Shown here: positions 53,932-63,013 of the stretch, piece by piece
How the letters are laid out: the number at the start of each line of letters is the position of its first letter
Position numbering within the stretch: the stretch's first letter is position 1
From: Agrococcus jejuensis
Lineage (GTDB): Bacteria > Actinomycetota > Actinomycetes > Actinomycetales > Microbacteriaceae
Direction of reading: 5' to 3'
DNA: 64,000 nt
Assembly: GCF_007679035.1 (NCBI RefSeq)
Contig: NZ_VEFR01000001.1
Location: 1,321,925 to 1,385,924, forward strand
Notes under the pieces: generated by a model
The model's database searches: none
What the model was told of the DNA's origin: nothing
Seen by the model: only the letters and a program-made list of their open reading frames with translations
Translations under genes and position numbers: made by a program

Positions 53932-55344
53932 TCAGGCCTCGTCGAGCGCGATCGTGCCGTCGGCGACGGATGCGGCGCGCACGCGCACGCGGATGCGCGT
54001 CGCCGGCTCGGCGGCGGTGACGACGCGCACCTCGACGGGCGGGTCGACGAGCTGCACGACGGCCTCGTCGTCGCGGCGCTCGACCACGAGGGCGTCGAGC
54101 TCGTCGCCGATGCGGTCGCTGAGGATCCACGCGGCGACGGCCTGCAGCGATTCGCGCTCGAGCTGCGACGCGCGCGAGCCCGACGACCGCATGGCCTCGG
54201 GCACGCCCTGCGCCGCCTCGCGCGCCCACGAGGGCACGTCTCGTCCGTTCGCGATGGCCTCGCAGTGGGCGAGCACGATGCGGTCGACGAGGCGCCGCAG
54301 CGGTGCCGTCGTGTGCGCGTAGGGCGCGCCGATGGCGGCCTGCACCACGGCGTCCGCGCCGGGCGTGCGTCCGTCGAGCACGAGGTAGTCGGCACCTCGG
54401 AACAGGCGCCTGGCTGCGGCGAGGATCGCGACGGTCGTCGGCTCGGCACGGTCGAGGCGCCGCAGGAAGGCGCCGTAGTGCTCGCCCTCGGCCCACGGCA
54501 CGCCGAGCGCCTCGGTGGCGCGGCGGAAGTCGCCGATGGCGCTCGTCGACGGGCGCGGCATCGTGCGCAGCACGCCCTCGCCGGCGGCCAGCTGCAGCCT
54601 GGCGGCCTCCATGCCGGTCATGAGGCTGATCTGCGCGTTCCACTGCTCGACCGGCAGGGGAGCGCGGCGCTCGATGCGCCAGCCGTGCTCGTCGTGCACG
54701 ACCTCCTCGTCGGGTGCGTCGAGGCTCGCGCCCTCGCGCGCCGCCTCGAGCACGATGCGCCGCTCGCCGACGGTGCGCAGCATGCCGAGGTGCGCGTCGC
54801 CCGCGTCGACGCGCACCTGCGCCTCGGGATACGAGAGCTGCTCGCGGCTGCGGATGCGGGCGCGCTCGAGGCTCGTGTCGCGCACGGCGCCCGCCGCGTC
54901 GAGCACGAACGTCCACACGAGCGCCTGCCGCTCGACGTTCGGCAGGAGGCTCGCGGCATCCTCGCTCAGCACCGTCGGATGCAGGGGCACGCGGGCGTCG
55001 GGGGCGTAGAGCGTCTGGCCCCGCCTGCGGGCCTCGGCATCGACGGCGCCGCCGGGCTCGACGAAGGCGGGGACGTCGGCGATGGCGTAGCGCACGACGT
55101 GCCCGTCGCCATCGGCCTCGATGCTCAGCGCCTGGTCGAGATCGGTCGAGCCCGCGGGGTCGATGGTGAGGAACGGCACGTCGGTGCGGTCGACGCCCTC
55201 GAGGGGGCGCTGCGCCGCGCGGGCCGCCTCGGCCTCGACCTCCGGCGGGAAGGCCTCGTCGGCGCCGAGGTCGGCGCGGATGGCGGCGAGCGCCGCGGTG
55301 AGCTCGGGAGCGTCGGCGCGGAGCCGTTGCTGTCGCATGGGCAC
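53932..55344 (-). CDS. RNB-domain 3'-5' exoribonuclease (RNase II/R family, short form)
   Basis: This 470-aa protein contains the RNB catalytic centre TIDPAGSTDLDQAL with the metal-binding aspartates D62, D68 and D70. RNB features such as YAIADVPAFV, LPNVERQAL and YAHTTAPLRR(LVDR) follow. The N-terminal cold-shock domains and probably a full S1 domain are missing compared with E. coli RNase II (about 640 aa), as in other actinobacterial short forms; the last ~60 residues are beta-rich and could be an S1 remnant. The GTG at 55344 is 6 nt after a TAGGGT box. Confidence 0.9.
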   Translation of the reverse strand: MPMRQQRLRADAPELTAALAAIRADLGADEAFPPEVEAEAARAAQRPLEGVDRTDVPFLTIDPAGSTDLDQALSIEADGDGHVVRYAIADVPAFVEPGGAVDAEARRRGQTLYAPDARVPLHPTVLSEDAASLLPNVERQALVWTFVLDAAGAVRDTSLERARIRSREQLSYPEAQVRVDAGDAHLGMLRTVGERRIVLEAAREGASLDAPDEEVVHDEHGWRIERRAPLPVEQWNAQISLMTGMEAARLQLAAGEGVLRTMPRPSTSAIGDFRRATEALGVPWAEGEHYGAFLRRLDRAEPTTVAILAAARRLFRGADYLVLDGRTPGADAVVQAAIGAPYAHTTAPLRRLVDRIVLAHCEAIANGRDVPSWAREAAQGVPEAMRSSGSRASQLERESLQAVAAWILSDRIGDELDALVVERRDDEAVVQLVDPPVEVRVVTAAEPATRIRVRVRAASVADGTIALDEA

Positions 55345-55350
55345 GGTTCG

Positions 55351-55356
55351 ACCCTA
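55351..55356 (-). promoter_or_regulatory. Leaderless -10 element of the RNB gene
   Basis: On the minus strand TAGGGT ends 6 nt before GTG 55344. Confidence 0.6.
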
Positions 55357-55418
55357 GCCAGAGACCGCTCCTCGAGGTGCGAGCAAAGCGAGCCTCGAGA
55401 GGAGCACCCGCGGTGCCG

Positions 55419-56291
55419 CTAGTGCGGCAGCCGCACCGACTCGCCCTCCACGACGACGAGGCCGTCGTCGTGGAGCGAGGCGATCGCCCGCCCCAGCTGC
55501 TCCGCATCCGGCCACAGCGGCGCGAGCTCGGCGCGCGACAGCGGCACGTCGACGCCGCGCAGCGCGCGCAGCACCGTGCCGCGCGCCTGCCGGTCGCTGC
55601 CCGCGAACGCCGCCTGGCGCGGCGCACGGCGTCCCTCGTACACGGGCCGGCCGGCGGCGACCCACGCGCAGTCGCCCAGCAGCGGGCAGTCGTCGCAGCG
55701 CGGGGCGCGCGCGGTGCAGACGAGCGCGCCGAGCTCCATGAGCGCGATCGACACGACCCCGGCCTCGGCGACGTCGGCAGGCAGCAGCCCCTCGACGCGC
55801 GCGAGGTCCGCGCGGGCCGCGGGTCCCGCATCCCCCTGCCCCTGCACGGCGCGCGCGATGACGCGGCGCACGTTCGTGTCGACGACGGGATGCCGCTGCC
55901 CGAAGTGGAAGACGGCGACGGCGCGCGCGGTGTAGTCGCCGATGCCCGGGAGCGCGAGCAGCAGGTCCACGTCGTCGGGCACGGCGCCGCCGTGCCGCTC
56001 GACGATCGCGCGCGCGGCATCCTGCAGCCGCAGCGCCCGTCGCGGATAGCCGAGCGTGCCCCACGCGCGCAGCACCTCGTGGGTGGGCGCGTCCGCGAGG
56101 TCGGCGGGCGTGGGCCAGCGGCCCAGCCACTCGACGATCGCGGTGCGCACGCGCGCGACCTGCGTCTGCTGCAGCATGATCTCGCTCACGAGCGTGCCCC
56201 AGGCCGAGAAGCCCGGCTCGCGCCACGGCAGGTCGCGGCGATGCTCGGCATACCAGGGCGCGAGGCGCGCATGCAGCAGGTCCGCGTCCAT
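55419..56291 (-). CDS. mutY: A/G-specific adenine glycosylase
   Basis: This 290-aa HhH-GPD glycosylase removes adenine opposite 8-oxoguanine. Catalytic E37 is in SEIMLQQTQV, the HhH is LPGIGDYTA (114-122), D138 is in VVDTNVRR, and the [4Fe-4S] ligands C192, C199, C202 and C208 have exactly the spacing of the E. coli enzyme. After the cluster there are only ~80 residues, so the full C-terminal MutT-like 8-oxoG recognition domain is absent or reduced. The ATG is 6 nt after TAGCCT. Confidence 0.95.
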   Translation of the reverse strand: MDADLLHARLAPWYAEHRRDLPWREPGFSAWGTLVSEIMLQQTQVARVRTAIVEWLGRWPTPADLADAPTHEVLRAWGTLGYPRRALRLQDAARAIVERHGGAVPDDVDLLLALPGIGDYTARAVAVFHFGQRHPVVDTNVRRVIARAVQGQGDAGPAARADLARVEGLLPADVAEAGVVSIALMELGALVCTARAPRCDDCPLLGDCAWVAAGRPVYEGRRAPRQAAFAGSDRQARGTVLRALRGVDVPLSRAELAPLWPDAEQLGRAIASLHDDGLVVVEGESVRLPH

Positions 56292-56297
56292 CGGTCC

Positions 56298-56303
56298 AGG
56301 CTA
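56298..56303 (-). promoter_or_regulatory. Leaderless -10 element of mutY
   Basis: On the minus strand TAGCCT ends 6 nt before ATG 56291. Confidence 0.6.
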
Positions 56304-56391
56304 CGGGCGCGGCGCTCGCTCGCCCGCCTCCGCCGTTCGACGGGCGCGCACGTCCGACCATGGGTGGATGCGGCCGTCCAGCCGTGCTCCG

Positions 56392-56397
56392 TAGCGT
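56392..56397 (+). promoter_or_regulatory. Leaderless -10 element of the DUF418 gene
   Basis: TAGCGT ends 7 nt before GTG 56405. Confidence 0.55.
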
Positions 56398-56404
56398 CGT
56401 TCGC

Positions 56405-57715
56405 GTGACGACACCAGCCGCCGCAGGACCCCCGACCATCGCGACCTCGCAGGCGGCCTCGCGCGTGCGGGCCATCGCCCCCGACCTCGCGCGCGGCCTC
56501 ATGCTGCTGCTCATCGCCCTCGCGAACATGCCGTGGCACCTGTTCGGTCGCGAGACCGGGCTCACGTCGATGCATCACGTCGACGGATCGCTCGGCGACC
56601 GCATCTGGCAGGCGATCGCGATCGTCGCGGTCGACGGTCGCAGCTACCCGCTGTTCGCCTTCCTCTTCGGCTACGGCATGTGGCAGCTGTACCGCAGGCA
56701 GCTCGCAGCGGGTGCGACGTCGCTCGAGGCTCGCCGCCTGCTGCGCCGTCGGCACTGGTGGATGCTCGCGTTCGGCGCGGTCCACGCGGCGCTGCTGTGG
56801 ATGGGCGACATCGTCGGCGCGTACGGACTCGTGGGCCTGCTCATCGGATGGATCTTCCTCGAGCGCCGCGATCGCACGATCGCCATCTGGGCGTGGGTGC
56901 TCGGCGGGCTGCTCGCGCTCGGCGCGCTCTCGACGGCGGCGATGGGGGCGCTGCTCGGCGCGCTCGACCTGCCCTTCGACGTCGAGGGCGCCGACGCCGG
57001 CGCGATCCCGTCGGTGGCGGGGATGGAGTCCTATCCGATGTCGATCCTGGCGCGCCTGGGCATGTGGCTCCTCATCACCCCTGGCCAGGGCGTCTTCGGC
57101 CTCGTCGTGCCACTCGCGATCCTGCTGGCCATCCTCGCGGCGCGCCACGGCATCCTCGAGGAGCCCGAGCGGCACCGAGCGCTCCTCGTGCGCGTCGCCG
57201 CGTGGGGCATCGCCATCGGCTGGGCGGGCGGTGCGCTCGCGCTCGCGCAGTTCCTGGGCGCCTTCGATGCCATGCCGTCGTGGGCCCTCTCGCTGCTGCA
57301 CGCCGCGACGGGGCTGCCCGCGGGCGCCGGCTACGCGGCGCTCTTCGGGCTCGTCGCGGCACGCCTGGCCCGCAGGCCGCTCGGCATCGCGGGTCGGGCG
57401 CTCACGGCGGTCGGCAAGCGGTCGATGACGAGCTACCTGCTGCAGTCGGTGCTCTTCGTGCCCGTGCTGTCGGCGTGGGGTCTCGGCCTCGGCGGCGTGC
57501 TCACGGAGTGGCAGGGCGCGCTGTACGCGGTCGGCGTGTGGCTCGTCACCGTCGTGGTCGCCGTCGCGCTCGACGCTGCTGGGCGCCGCGGACCGGCCGA
57601 GACGCTGCTGCGCAGGCTCGCCTACCCGCGCGACGCGAAGGCGCAGCCCACGGGGATGCGCGAGCCCGCTGCGCCCTCGGCGAGCACCGCCCCGACGGCG
57701 AGCCTGCGCGGCTAG
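56405..57715 (+). CDS. DUF418 family polytopic membrane protein
   Basis: This 436-aa membrane protein has about 10 helices. The opening APDLARGLMLLLIALANM resembles the DUF418/DUF1624 entry (D-x-x-RG), LFAFLFGYG matches the conserved loop, and the C-terminal GKRSMTSYLLQSV is the DUF418 signature. The family may be acyltransferase-related membrane proteins; its function is unknown. The GTG at 56405 is preferred because a TAGCGT box lies 7 nt before it; the in-frame extension upstream has no family similarity. Its TAG stop forms part of the -10 box of the next gene. Confidence 0.85.
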   Translation: MTTPAAAGPPTIATSQAASRVRAIAPDLARGLMLLLIALANMPWHLFGRETGLTSMHHVDGSLGDRIWQAIAIVAVDGRSYPLFAFLFGYGMWQLYRRQLAAGATSLEARRLLRRRHWWMLAFGAVHAALLWMGDIVGAYGLVGLLIGWIFLERRDRTIAIWAWVLGGLLALGALSTAAMGALLGALDLPFDVEGADAGAIPSVAGMESYPMSILARLGMWLLITPGQGVFGLVVPLAILLAILAARHGILEEPERHRALLVRVAAWGIAIGWAGGALALAQFLGAFDAMPSWALSLLHAATGLPAGAGYAALFGLVAARLARRPLGIAGRALTAVGKRSMTSYLLQSVLFVPVLSAWGLGLGGVLTEWQGALYAVGVWLVTVVVAVALDAAGRRGPAETLLRRLAYPRDAKAQPTGMREPAAPSASTAPTASLRG

Positions 57716-57718
57716 CCT
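57713..57718 (+). promoter_or_regulatory. Leaderless -10 element overlapping the DUF418 stop codon
   Basis: TAGCCT ends 6 nt before ATG 57725; its first three bases are the TAG stop of the preceding gene. Confidence 0.6.
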
Positions 57719-57724
57719 GGCTGC

Positions 57725-58426
57725 ATGGCCGATCAGCAGCTCCTCATGCAGGCGGCGTCGTGGACGCCCGAGCAGAAGACGCTGTACACGGAGGTCGCGC
57801 GCGTCGTCGTCGCACGCAGCCCGCGGGGACGGCGCATCGTCGCGGTCGACGGACGCGACGGCGCGGGCAAGACCCACCTCGCCGACGCCCTCCACGTCGC
57901 GTTCGCGCGCGCAGGGGTGCAGTCGTTCCGCGCGAGCCTCGACGACTTCCACCAGCCGCGCGAGCGCCGCTACCGGCAGGGCCGCGACTCCTGGCAGGGC
58001 TACTACGAGGATGCGTTCGACCTCGAGCTCGTCGACCGCGTGCTGCTGCAGCCGTTCCGCATGGGCGGCTCGACGGGCTTCATGACGAAGGCGTTCGACC
58101 TCGACACCGATCAGGCGGTCGAGATGGACTGGAGGACGGCGGGCCCCGACGCCGTGCTCATCGTCGACGGCGTCTTCCTGCTGCGCCCCGCGTTCCGCGG
58201 CCGCTGGCACTTCGTCGTGCGGCTCGAGGCGTCGGACGCCGAGCGCGGCGCGCGCCTGCAGCGGCGCGACGGCGCGCATCCGCTCGTCACGGATCCCTCG
58301 CACGATCGCTACCGGCTCGCCCACGAGCACTACGAGCGGCTCGCGGACCCCGTGCGGCACGCCGACATGGTGATCGACACGACCGACTGGCGCGCGCCGC
58401 GACAGGTCTTCCAGGACCGCTGCTGA
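57725..58426 (+). CDS. Uridine kinase-like P-loop kinase
   Basis: This 233-aa phosphotransferase has Walker A GRDGAGKT (43-50) and the uridine/phosphoribulokinase-like segment SLDDFHQPRERRYRQG, then an EDAFDLELV-type region and a VDGVFLLRP strand. The FHxPR pattern is typical of the actinobacterial uridine-kinase-related family. True nucleoside specificity is not proven; pantothenate or other small-molecule kinases are alternatives. It starts leaderless at 57725 and is followed 2 nt later by an alpha/beta hydrolase gene. Confidence 0.82.
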   Translation: MADQQLLMQAASWTPEQKTLYTEVARVVVARSPRGRRIVAVDGRDGAGKTHLADALHVAFARAGVQSFRASLDDFHQPRERRYRQGRDSWQGYYEDAFDLELVDRVLLQPFRMGGSTGFMTKAFDLDTDQAVEMDWRTAGPDAVLIVDGVFLLRPAFRGRWHFVVRLEASDAERGARLQRRDGAHPLVTDPSHDRYRLAHEHYERLADPVRHADMVIDTTDWRAPRQVFQDRC

Positions 58427-58428
58427 CG

Positions 58429-59214
58429 ATGGCGGACGAGAGGCGGAGGCCGGCGCCACGACGCACGCGTCGCCGCCGGATCGTGCGCATCGTCGGCATC
58501 GTGGTCGCGAGCGTGCTCGCGCTCGCGATCGTCGGAGGGCTCGTGTGGGCGAGCACGCCGTACCGCGCCGAGGCGGACGGGATCGCGGCGGCCGAGGCGG
58601 ATGCGCGGATCACGGTCGACGACGAGGGCGACGTCGTCGTGCTGCGGCCGACCGCCGAGGCGACGACGACGCTCGCGGGTCGGGGCATCGTGTTCTTCGC
58701 CGGAGCGCGCGTGGATGCGGCCGCGTACGTCGCGACCTTCCGCGACGTCGCGGCCGCCGGCGCGACGGTCGTGCTCGTGCGCCCGACGCTCAACCTCGCG
58801 ATCGTCGAGCTGCGGCCGCTGTCGACGTTCACCGACGCCGCGCCCGACGTCGATGCGTGGTCGGTCGGCGGGCACAGCATGGGCGGCGTGCGCGCGTGCA
58901 CGTACGCGGAGGACGACGCGGTGCAGGCGCTCGTGCTGCTCGCCTCCTACTGCTCGCTCGGCGACCTGAGCGGACGCGACGACCTGACGGTGCTCTCGCT
59001 CACCGGCTCCCGCGACGGCGTGCTGCGCCAGGACGCGGCCGACGACGCTCGCGACCTGCTGCCGAGCGACGCGACGTTCGTCGAGCTCGAGGGCGTGAAC
59101 CACGCGCAGTTCGGCGACTACGGCGCGCAGCCGGGCGACGACGAGGCCACGATCTCCGACGACGCGGCGCACGCCGAGATCGCCGCGACGATCGTCGACG
59201 CGCTCGACGGCTGA
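58429..59214 (+). CDS. Membrane-anchored alpha/beta hydrolase
   Basis: This 261-aa protein has a very basic start (Arg-rich, 5-20), one membrane helix (about 19-40) and then an extracytoplasmic alpha/beta-hydrolase domain. The nucleophile elbow GGHSMGG places Ser150; D196 in SRDG and H225 in GVNHAQFGDYG complete the triad. It belongs to a compact hydrolase group with a short beta core and no lid. The substrate is unknown. It is cotranscribed with the kinase gene and is convergent with panE (12-nt gap). Confidence 0.8.
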   Translation: MADERRRPAPRRTRRRRIVRIVGIVVASVLALAIVGGLVWASTPYRAEADGIAAAEADARITVDDEGDVVVLRPTAEATTTLAGRGIVFFAGARVDAAAYVATFRDVAAAGATVVLVRPTLNLAIVELRPLSTFTDAAPDVDAWSVGGHSMGGVRACTYAEDDAVQALVLLASYCSLGDLSGRDDLTVLSLTGSRDGVLRQDAADDARDLLPSDATFVELEGVNHAQFGDYGAQPGDDEATISDDAAHAEIAATIVDALDG

Positions 59215-59226
59215 GCGGCGCGCTCG

Positions 59227-60204
59227 CTAGGGGAGGGGCGCGAGCGCCGCGACCCGCTCGGGCGAGACGAACGCGCCCGTGCGCTCGACCTCGTGCACGA
59301 GCGCGACGAGCCCCGCGTTCACGGGGGCGCGGAGGCCGAGCCGCACCGACGCCTCGACGATCGCGCCCGCGAGGTCGTCGACCTCGGTCGGCTGGCCCTT
59401 GCGGATGCTCTGCTGCGTCGAGCCGAGGTTCGGCACGTCGCCGAACACCACGGCCATGCGGCGCGGCACGGCCTGCGCCGCCTCGATCGACGACGCGAGC
59501 GTGGCGACGGTCTGCGCGTCCACGGCGCCGACGCGCTCGATCGGCACGCCCGACGCGATGGCGGCGAGCGCCGCCTCGCGCATGGCCGCCGCCGTGACGC
59601 GCAGCAGGGCGGGCTCGGCCGCGACCTGCTGCATCGACCGCCCGACGGCGGCGGGCACGGCATTGACGGCGTTGACGCACAGCTTCGCCCACTGCGCGCC
59701 CTCGATGCTCGCCGTGCGCCGCACGAAGCCCATCGCGCCGCCGAGGAGCCTCGCGAAGCGCTCGCCCTCGGGGCCGCCGACCACCGTCTCTCCCGCTGCC
59801 GTGACGCGCACGACGCCCGGCTCGAGCGCGTTCGCCGCCCAGGTGCCGAGGCCGGCGGCGACGCGGTCGTGACCGAGGATGCGGGCGGCGCGGCCGTGCG
59901 CGTCGAGGCCGTTCTGCACGGCGAGCACCGGCACGTCGGCGAGCGCGGCGCGCGACGGCGCGAGCGCCGCGGCGGAGTCGATCGTCTTCGTCGCGAGGAT
60001 CGCCGCGTCGGGAGCCTCCTCCAGCGCATCCACGACCTCCGGGTGCGCGTGGTGGCTGCCGAAGGCGCCCTCGAGGCGGATGCCGTGCTCGCGCAGCACG
60101 GGTGCGGAGGAGCGCGCCACCACGACGAGGTCGTGGCCCGCGGCGTCGAGCAGGGCTGCGAGGCATCCGCCGATCGCTCCAGCACCGAGCACCGCGATCC
60201 GCAT
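59227..60204 (-). CDS. panE: Ketopantoate reductase family protein
   Basis: This 325-aa NADPH-dependent dehydrogenase of the ApbA/PanE family has the GAGAIGG fold at residues 7-13, an ATKTIDS motif that carries the active-site lysine (about 93), and the C-terminal domain motif WAKLCVNAVNA. The family converts 2-dehydropantoate to pantoate for coenzyme A, but paralogues act on other 2-oxoacids, so panE is probable rather than certain. The start is 6 nt after TAGCCT, in a promoter region shared with truB. Confidence 0.85.
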   Translation of the reverse strand: MRIAVLGAGAIGGCLAALLDAAGHDLVVVARSSAPVLREHGIRLEGAFGSHHAHPEVVDALEEAPDAAILATKTIDSAAALAPSRAALADVPVLAVQNGLDAHGRAARILGHDRVAAGLGTWAANALEPGVVRVTAAGETVVGGPEGERFARLLGGAMGFVRRTASIEGAQWAKLCVNAVNAVPAAVGRSMQQVAAEPALLRVTAAAMREAALAAIASGVPIERVGAVDAQTVATLASSIEAAQAVPRRMAVVFGDVPNLGSTQQSIRKGQPTEVDDLAGAIVEASVRLGLRAPVNAGLVALVHEVERTGAFVSPERVAALAPLP

Positions 60205-60210
60205 CCCCTC

Positions 60211-60226
60211 AGGCTACGGCTACGCT
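60211..60226. promoter_or_regulatory. Back-to-back -10 elements of panE and truB
   Basis: TAGCCT on the minus strand (60211-60216, 6 nt before panE ATG) and TACGCT on the plus strand (60221-60226, 9 nt before truB ATG) are separated by only 4 bp. RNA polymerase binding for one would block the other. Confidence 0.5.
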
Positions 60227-60235
60227 CGATGACCG

Positions 60236-61138
60236 ATGACTGCTCCGAACGGCGTGCTCCTCGTCGACAAGCCCGCTGGCGTCACGAGCCACACGGTCGT
60301 CGCCATGGCGCGGCGACAGCTGGGCACGCGCAAGATCGGCCACGCCGGCACGCTCGACCCGATGGCGACGGGCCTCATGGTGCTGGGCGTCGGTCCCGCG
60401 ACGCGGCTGCTGACGTTCCTCGTCGGCCTCGACAAGACCTACGAGGCGACGATCGCCCTCGGCGCCTCGACGATCACCGACGACGCCGAGGGCGACGTGG
60501 TCGAGACCGCCGACGCGTCGGCCATCACCCAGGAGGCGCTCGCGGCGGCCGTCGTGCCGCTCACGGGCGACATCGAGCAGGTGCCGAGCGCCGTGTCCGC
60601 GATCAAGGTCGACGGCAAGCGCTCGTACGCCCGTGTGCGGGCGGGGGAGGACGTCGCGCTCGCCGCGCGTCCCGTGACCGTCTCGCGCTTCGACCTCGGC
60701 CCGCTGCGGTCCGGCGCGCTCGCCTCGGTCGACGCGGTCGTCGACTGCACCTCGGGCACGTACATCCGCGCCCTCGCCCGCGACCTCGGCGCCGCGCTCG
60801 GCGTCGGCGGCCACCTCACGGCGCTGCGGCGCACGCAGGTCGGACCGTTCGGGCTCGAGGATGCCGTCGTCGCCGACGCCATCGTGCCGGGCGCGCTGCT
60901 GCGCCCCGTCGACGTCGCCTCCCGCGTGCTGCCGGTCGTGACGCTCGACGACGAGGACGCGCGCCTGCTCGCCAACGGACGCCGTCCGCGCACCGACGCG
61001 GTGGGCATCGTCGCCGCCGTGCACGACGGCGAGCTCGTCGGCATCGCTCGCGGCGAGGCCGGCCGCCTGCACCCGGTCGCGAACCTCGGCGTGGCCGCCG
61101 CCGACCAGGCAGCGAAGGACGCGGAGGCCGACGCATGA
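60236..61138 (+). CDS. truB: tRNA pseudouridine55 synthase
   Basis: This 300-aa enzyme makes pseudouridine 55 in the T-loop of tRNAs. GHAGTLDPMATG (35-46) holds catalytic D41, the VLLVDKPAGVTSH opening and the SGTYIRALARDLG motif are family hallmarks, and the C-terminus has a PUA-like region. It starts at ATG 60236, and its stop overlaps the next membrane-protein gene by 4 nt. The truB-ribF pairing is common; here two small membrane-protein genes lie between them. Confidence 0.95.
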   Translation: MTAPNGVLLVDKPAGVTSHTVVAMARRQLGTRKIGHAGTLDPMATGLMVLGVGPATRLLTFLVGLDKTYEATIALGASTITDDAEGDVVETADASAITQEALAAAVVPLTGDIEQVPSAVSAIKVDGKRSYARVRAGEDVALAARPVTVSRFDLGPLRSGALASVDAVVDCTSGTYIRALARDLGAALGVGGHLTALRRTQVGPFGLEDAVVADAIVPGALLRPVDVASRVLPVVTLDDEDARLLANGRRPRTDAVGIVAAVHDGELVGIARGEAGRLHPVANLGVAAADQAAKDAEADA

Positions 61139-61503
61139 TCTCGTGGCTCATGCTCGCGCAGGCGATCGTCATCGCCGTGCTCGGCGCAGGCGTCGCGATC
61201 GCGGGGCTCGCGAAGGTCAAGATGAACGACCTCGTGCTCGGCGCCTCCGCGCTCGCCATGCTGAGCCTCGTCGTGCAGGTCGTCGCCTCGATCGTCGCGC
61301 CCATCGTCGGCGCCGGCCCGACCGGCGACCTCCTCGAGTACTGGGTCTACCTCGTGACGGCGCTGCTCATCCCGCCGGCCGCCACGCTGTGGGCGTTCGC
61401 CGACAAGGGCCGCTGGGGCGTGCTCGTGGTCGGCGTCGGCCTGCTCGCCGTCGCCGTCATGGTGTACCGCATGCACCAGATCTGGTTCGTGCAGGTCGTC
61501 TAG
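61135..61503 (+). CDS. Small four-helix membrane protein
   Basis: This 122-aa hydrophobic protein has four predicted helices (about 3-24, 31-54, 66-84 and 93-110) and short loops. No family motif is recognised. It is translationally coupled to truB by a 4-nt overlap. Similar small membrane proteins are found next to truB in related actinobacteria, as far as I recall; function unknown. Confidence 0.75.
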   Translation: MISWLMLAQAIVIAVLGAGVAIAGLAKVKMNDLVLGASALAMLSLVVQVVASIVAPIVGAGPTGDLLEYWVYLVTALLIPPAATLWAFADKGRWGVLVVGVGLLAVAVMVYRMHQIWFVQVV

Positions 61504-61584
61504 CGACGCGACGCGTCGCACGAGCTGCGTCCCGGTCGCTGCTCGACGATCTGCAGCCTGTCGCATCCACCCGCTCGAGGGTGG
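61503..61584 (+). terminator. Palindrome and hairpin after the truB operon
   Basis: A perfect odd palindrome GCGACGCG-A-CGCGTCGC (61503-61519) lies directly at the stop codon. A weaker 6-bp hairpin CCACCC/GGGTGG (61567-61584) follows before the next promoter. There is no T-run, so termination is only suggested. Confidence 0.35.
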
Positions 61585-61637
61585 CCGGACGCGCGATGGC
61601 ACGTCCGCGAGGTCCGCCGGCCCCTGCCCGCCGGGCG

Positions 61638-61643
61638 TAGGAT
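61638..61643 (+). promoter_or_regulatory. Leaderless -10 element before the second small membrane protein
   Basis: TAGGAT ends 6 nt before GTG 61650. Confidence 0.6.
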
Positions 61644-61649
61644 CGTCCG

Positions 61650-62066
61650 GTGCCCTCCTCCCGTCGATCCGGCTTCGGCCGCGTGCTCATCGCGGTGTAC
61701 GCGATCCTCGCGATCGCCGCGACGGGACGCTCGGTCTACCAGATCCTCAGCCGCTTCGACGAGGCGCCGCTCGCGTACGCGCTGAGCGCCGTCGCGGCCG
61801 TCGTCTACGTCGTCGCCACGATCGCGCTCGCGATGCGCGGCGCGATCTGGACGCGCGTCGCCGTCGCGACGATCGGCTTCGAGCTGCTCGGCGTGCTCGT
61901 GGTCGGCACCCTCTCGCTCACGCATCCCGAGCTCTTCGGGCACGCGAGCGTGTGGAGCTGGTACGGCATGGGCTACCTGTTCATCCCCGCCGTGCTGCCC
62001 ATCGTCGGGCTGTGGTGGATCCGGCGCACCGAGCGCGCCGCCGTCGGCGGGAGCGTCGCCGCGTGA
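61650..62066 (+). CDS. Small membrane protein upstream of ribF
   Basis: This 138-aa protein has a short basic start and about four helices (about 10-30, 42-63, 72-94 and 104-123). It resembles the integral membrane proteins encoded near ribF in Microbacteriaceae-type genomes, but no function is known. The GTG at 61650 is set by the TAGGAT box. A 4-nt overlap couples it to ribF, so its promoter probably drives ribF and deoC. Confidence 0.75.
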   Translation: MPSSRRSGFGRVLIAVYAILAIAATGRSVYQILSRFDEAPLAYALSAVAAVVYVVATIALAMRGAIWTRVAVATIGFELLGVLVVGTLSLTHPELFGHASVWSWYGMGYLFIPAVLPIVGLWWIRRTERAAVGGSVAA

Positions 62067-63013
62067 GCTGGATCGACGACCTCGTCGCGCGTCCGTCCGC
62101 CGTGACGATCGGCAAGTTCGACGGCGTGCACCTCGGGCATCGCGAGATCCTCGAGGATGCGCTGCGCATGGCGCGCGAGCGCGACCTCACGCCCGTCGTC
62201 GTGACGTTCGACCGGCATCCGCTCGCCACGCTGCGGCCCGAGCTCGCGCCGCGGCTCATCCTGTCGCCGACGCAGCAGCGCGAGGCGCTGGAGGCGCTCG
62301 GCTGCGACGTCGTCACGATCCCGTTCGACGCCGAGACCGCGGCGATGGACCCGACGGACTTCGTGGAGCGCGTGCTGCTCGACGGCCTCGGCGCCCGCTT
62401 CGTCGTCGTCGGCAGCGACTTCCGCTACGGCAAGGGCGGCGCGGGCGATCCCGCGCTGCTGCAGCGGCTCGCCGCCGCGCGCGGCGTCGAGGTGCACGTC
62501 GTCGACGACGTCGTCGACGACCAGGGCGCCCGCGTCTCGTCGACGGGCATCCGCACGGCGCTGCAGGAGGGCGACGTCGCGACGGCCAGCGAGCAGCTCG
62601 GCCGCCACCCGCGCCTGCGCGGCACGGTCGTGCGCGGCCACCAGCGCGGCCGCGAGCTCGGCTTCCCGACGGCGAACCTCGGGCCCGACATCGAGGGCTT
62701 CGTGCCGACGCACGGCGTGTACGCCGCGTGGGCGACCGTCGACGCCGGCCGCTTCCCGGCTGCGGTGTCGATCGGCGACAACCCCACGTTCGACGGCGTG
62801 CAGACGACCGTCGAGGCGTACCTGCTCGACGTCGACCTCGACCTGTACCACCGACCCATCGAGCTCGAGCTCGTCGACCACGTGCGCGGCATGTGGCGCT
62901 TCGACGGGATCGAGCCGCTCATCGCCCAGATGCACGCCGACGTCGAGCGCGTGCGCGAGATCCTGGGGCTAGCCGAGGGGCGCGCGGATGCGCCCGAGGA
63001 GGAGACGCCATGA
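62063..63013 (+). CDS. ribF: Bifunctional riboflavin kinase/FAD synthetase
   Basis: This 316-aa enzyme makes FMN and FAD. The N-terminal FAD-synthetase half has [12 protein letters not shown] (about 15-26) and the [13 protein letters not shown] region; the C-terminal kinase half has [18 protein letters not shown] and a late VEAYLLD strand. GTG start at 62063 in a 4-nt overlap with the upstream gene. It overlaps deoC by 4 nt. No FMN riboswitch was seen in front of it. Confidence 0.95.
   Translation: MSWIDDLVARPSAVTIGKFDGVHLGHREILEDALRMARERDLTPVVVTFDRHPLATLRPELAPRLILSPTQQREALEALGCDVVTIPFDAETAAMDPTDFVERVLLDGLGARFVVVGSDFRYGKGGAGDPALLQRLAAARGVEVHVVDDVVDDQGARVSSTGIRTALQEGDVATASEQLGRHPRLRGTVVRGHQRGRELGFPTANLGPDIEGFVPTHGVYAAWATVDAGRFPAAVSIGDNPTFDGVQTTVEAYLLDVDLDLYHRPIELELVDHVRGMWRFDGIEPLIAQMHADVERVREILGLAEGRADAPEEETP

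Noticed and set aside
61504..62062. An FMN riboswitch in front of ribF.
   Set aside because: ribF overlaps an upstream gene by 4 nt, and that gene has a -10 box next to its start, leaving no leader for an aptamer; the conserved RFN-element sequences were not seen.
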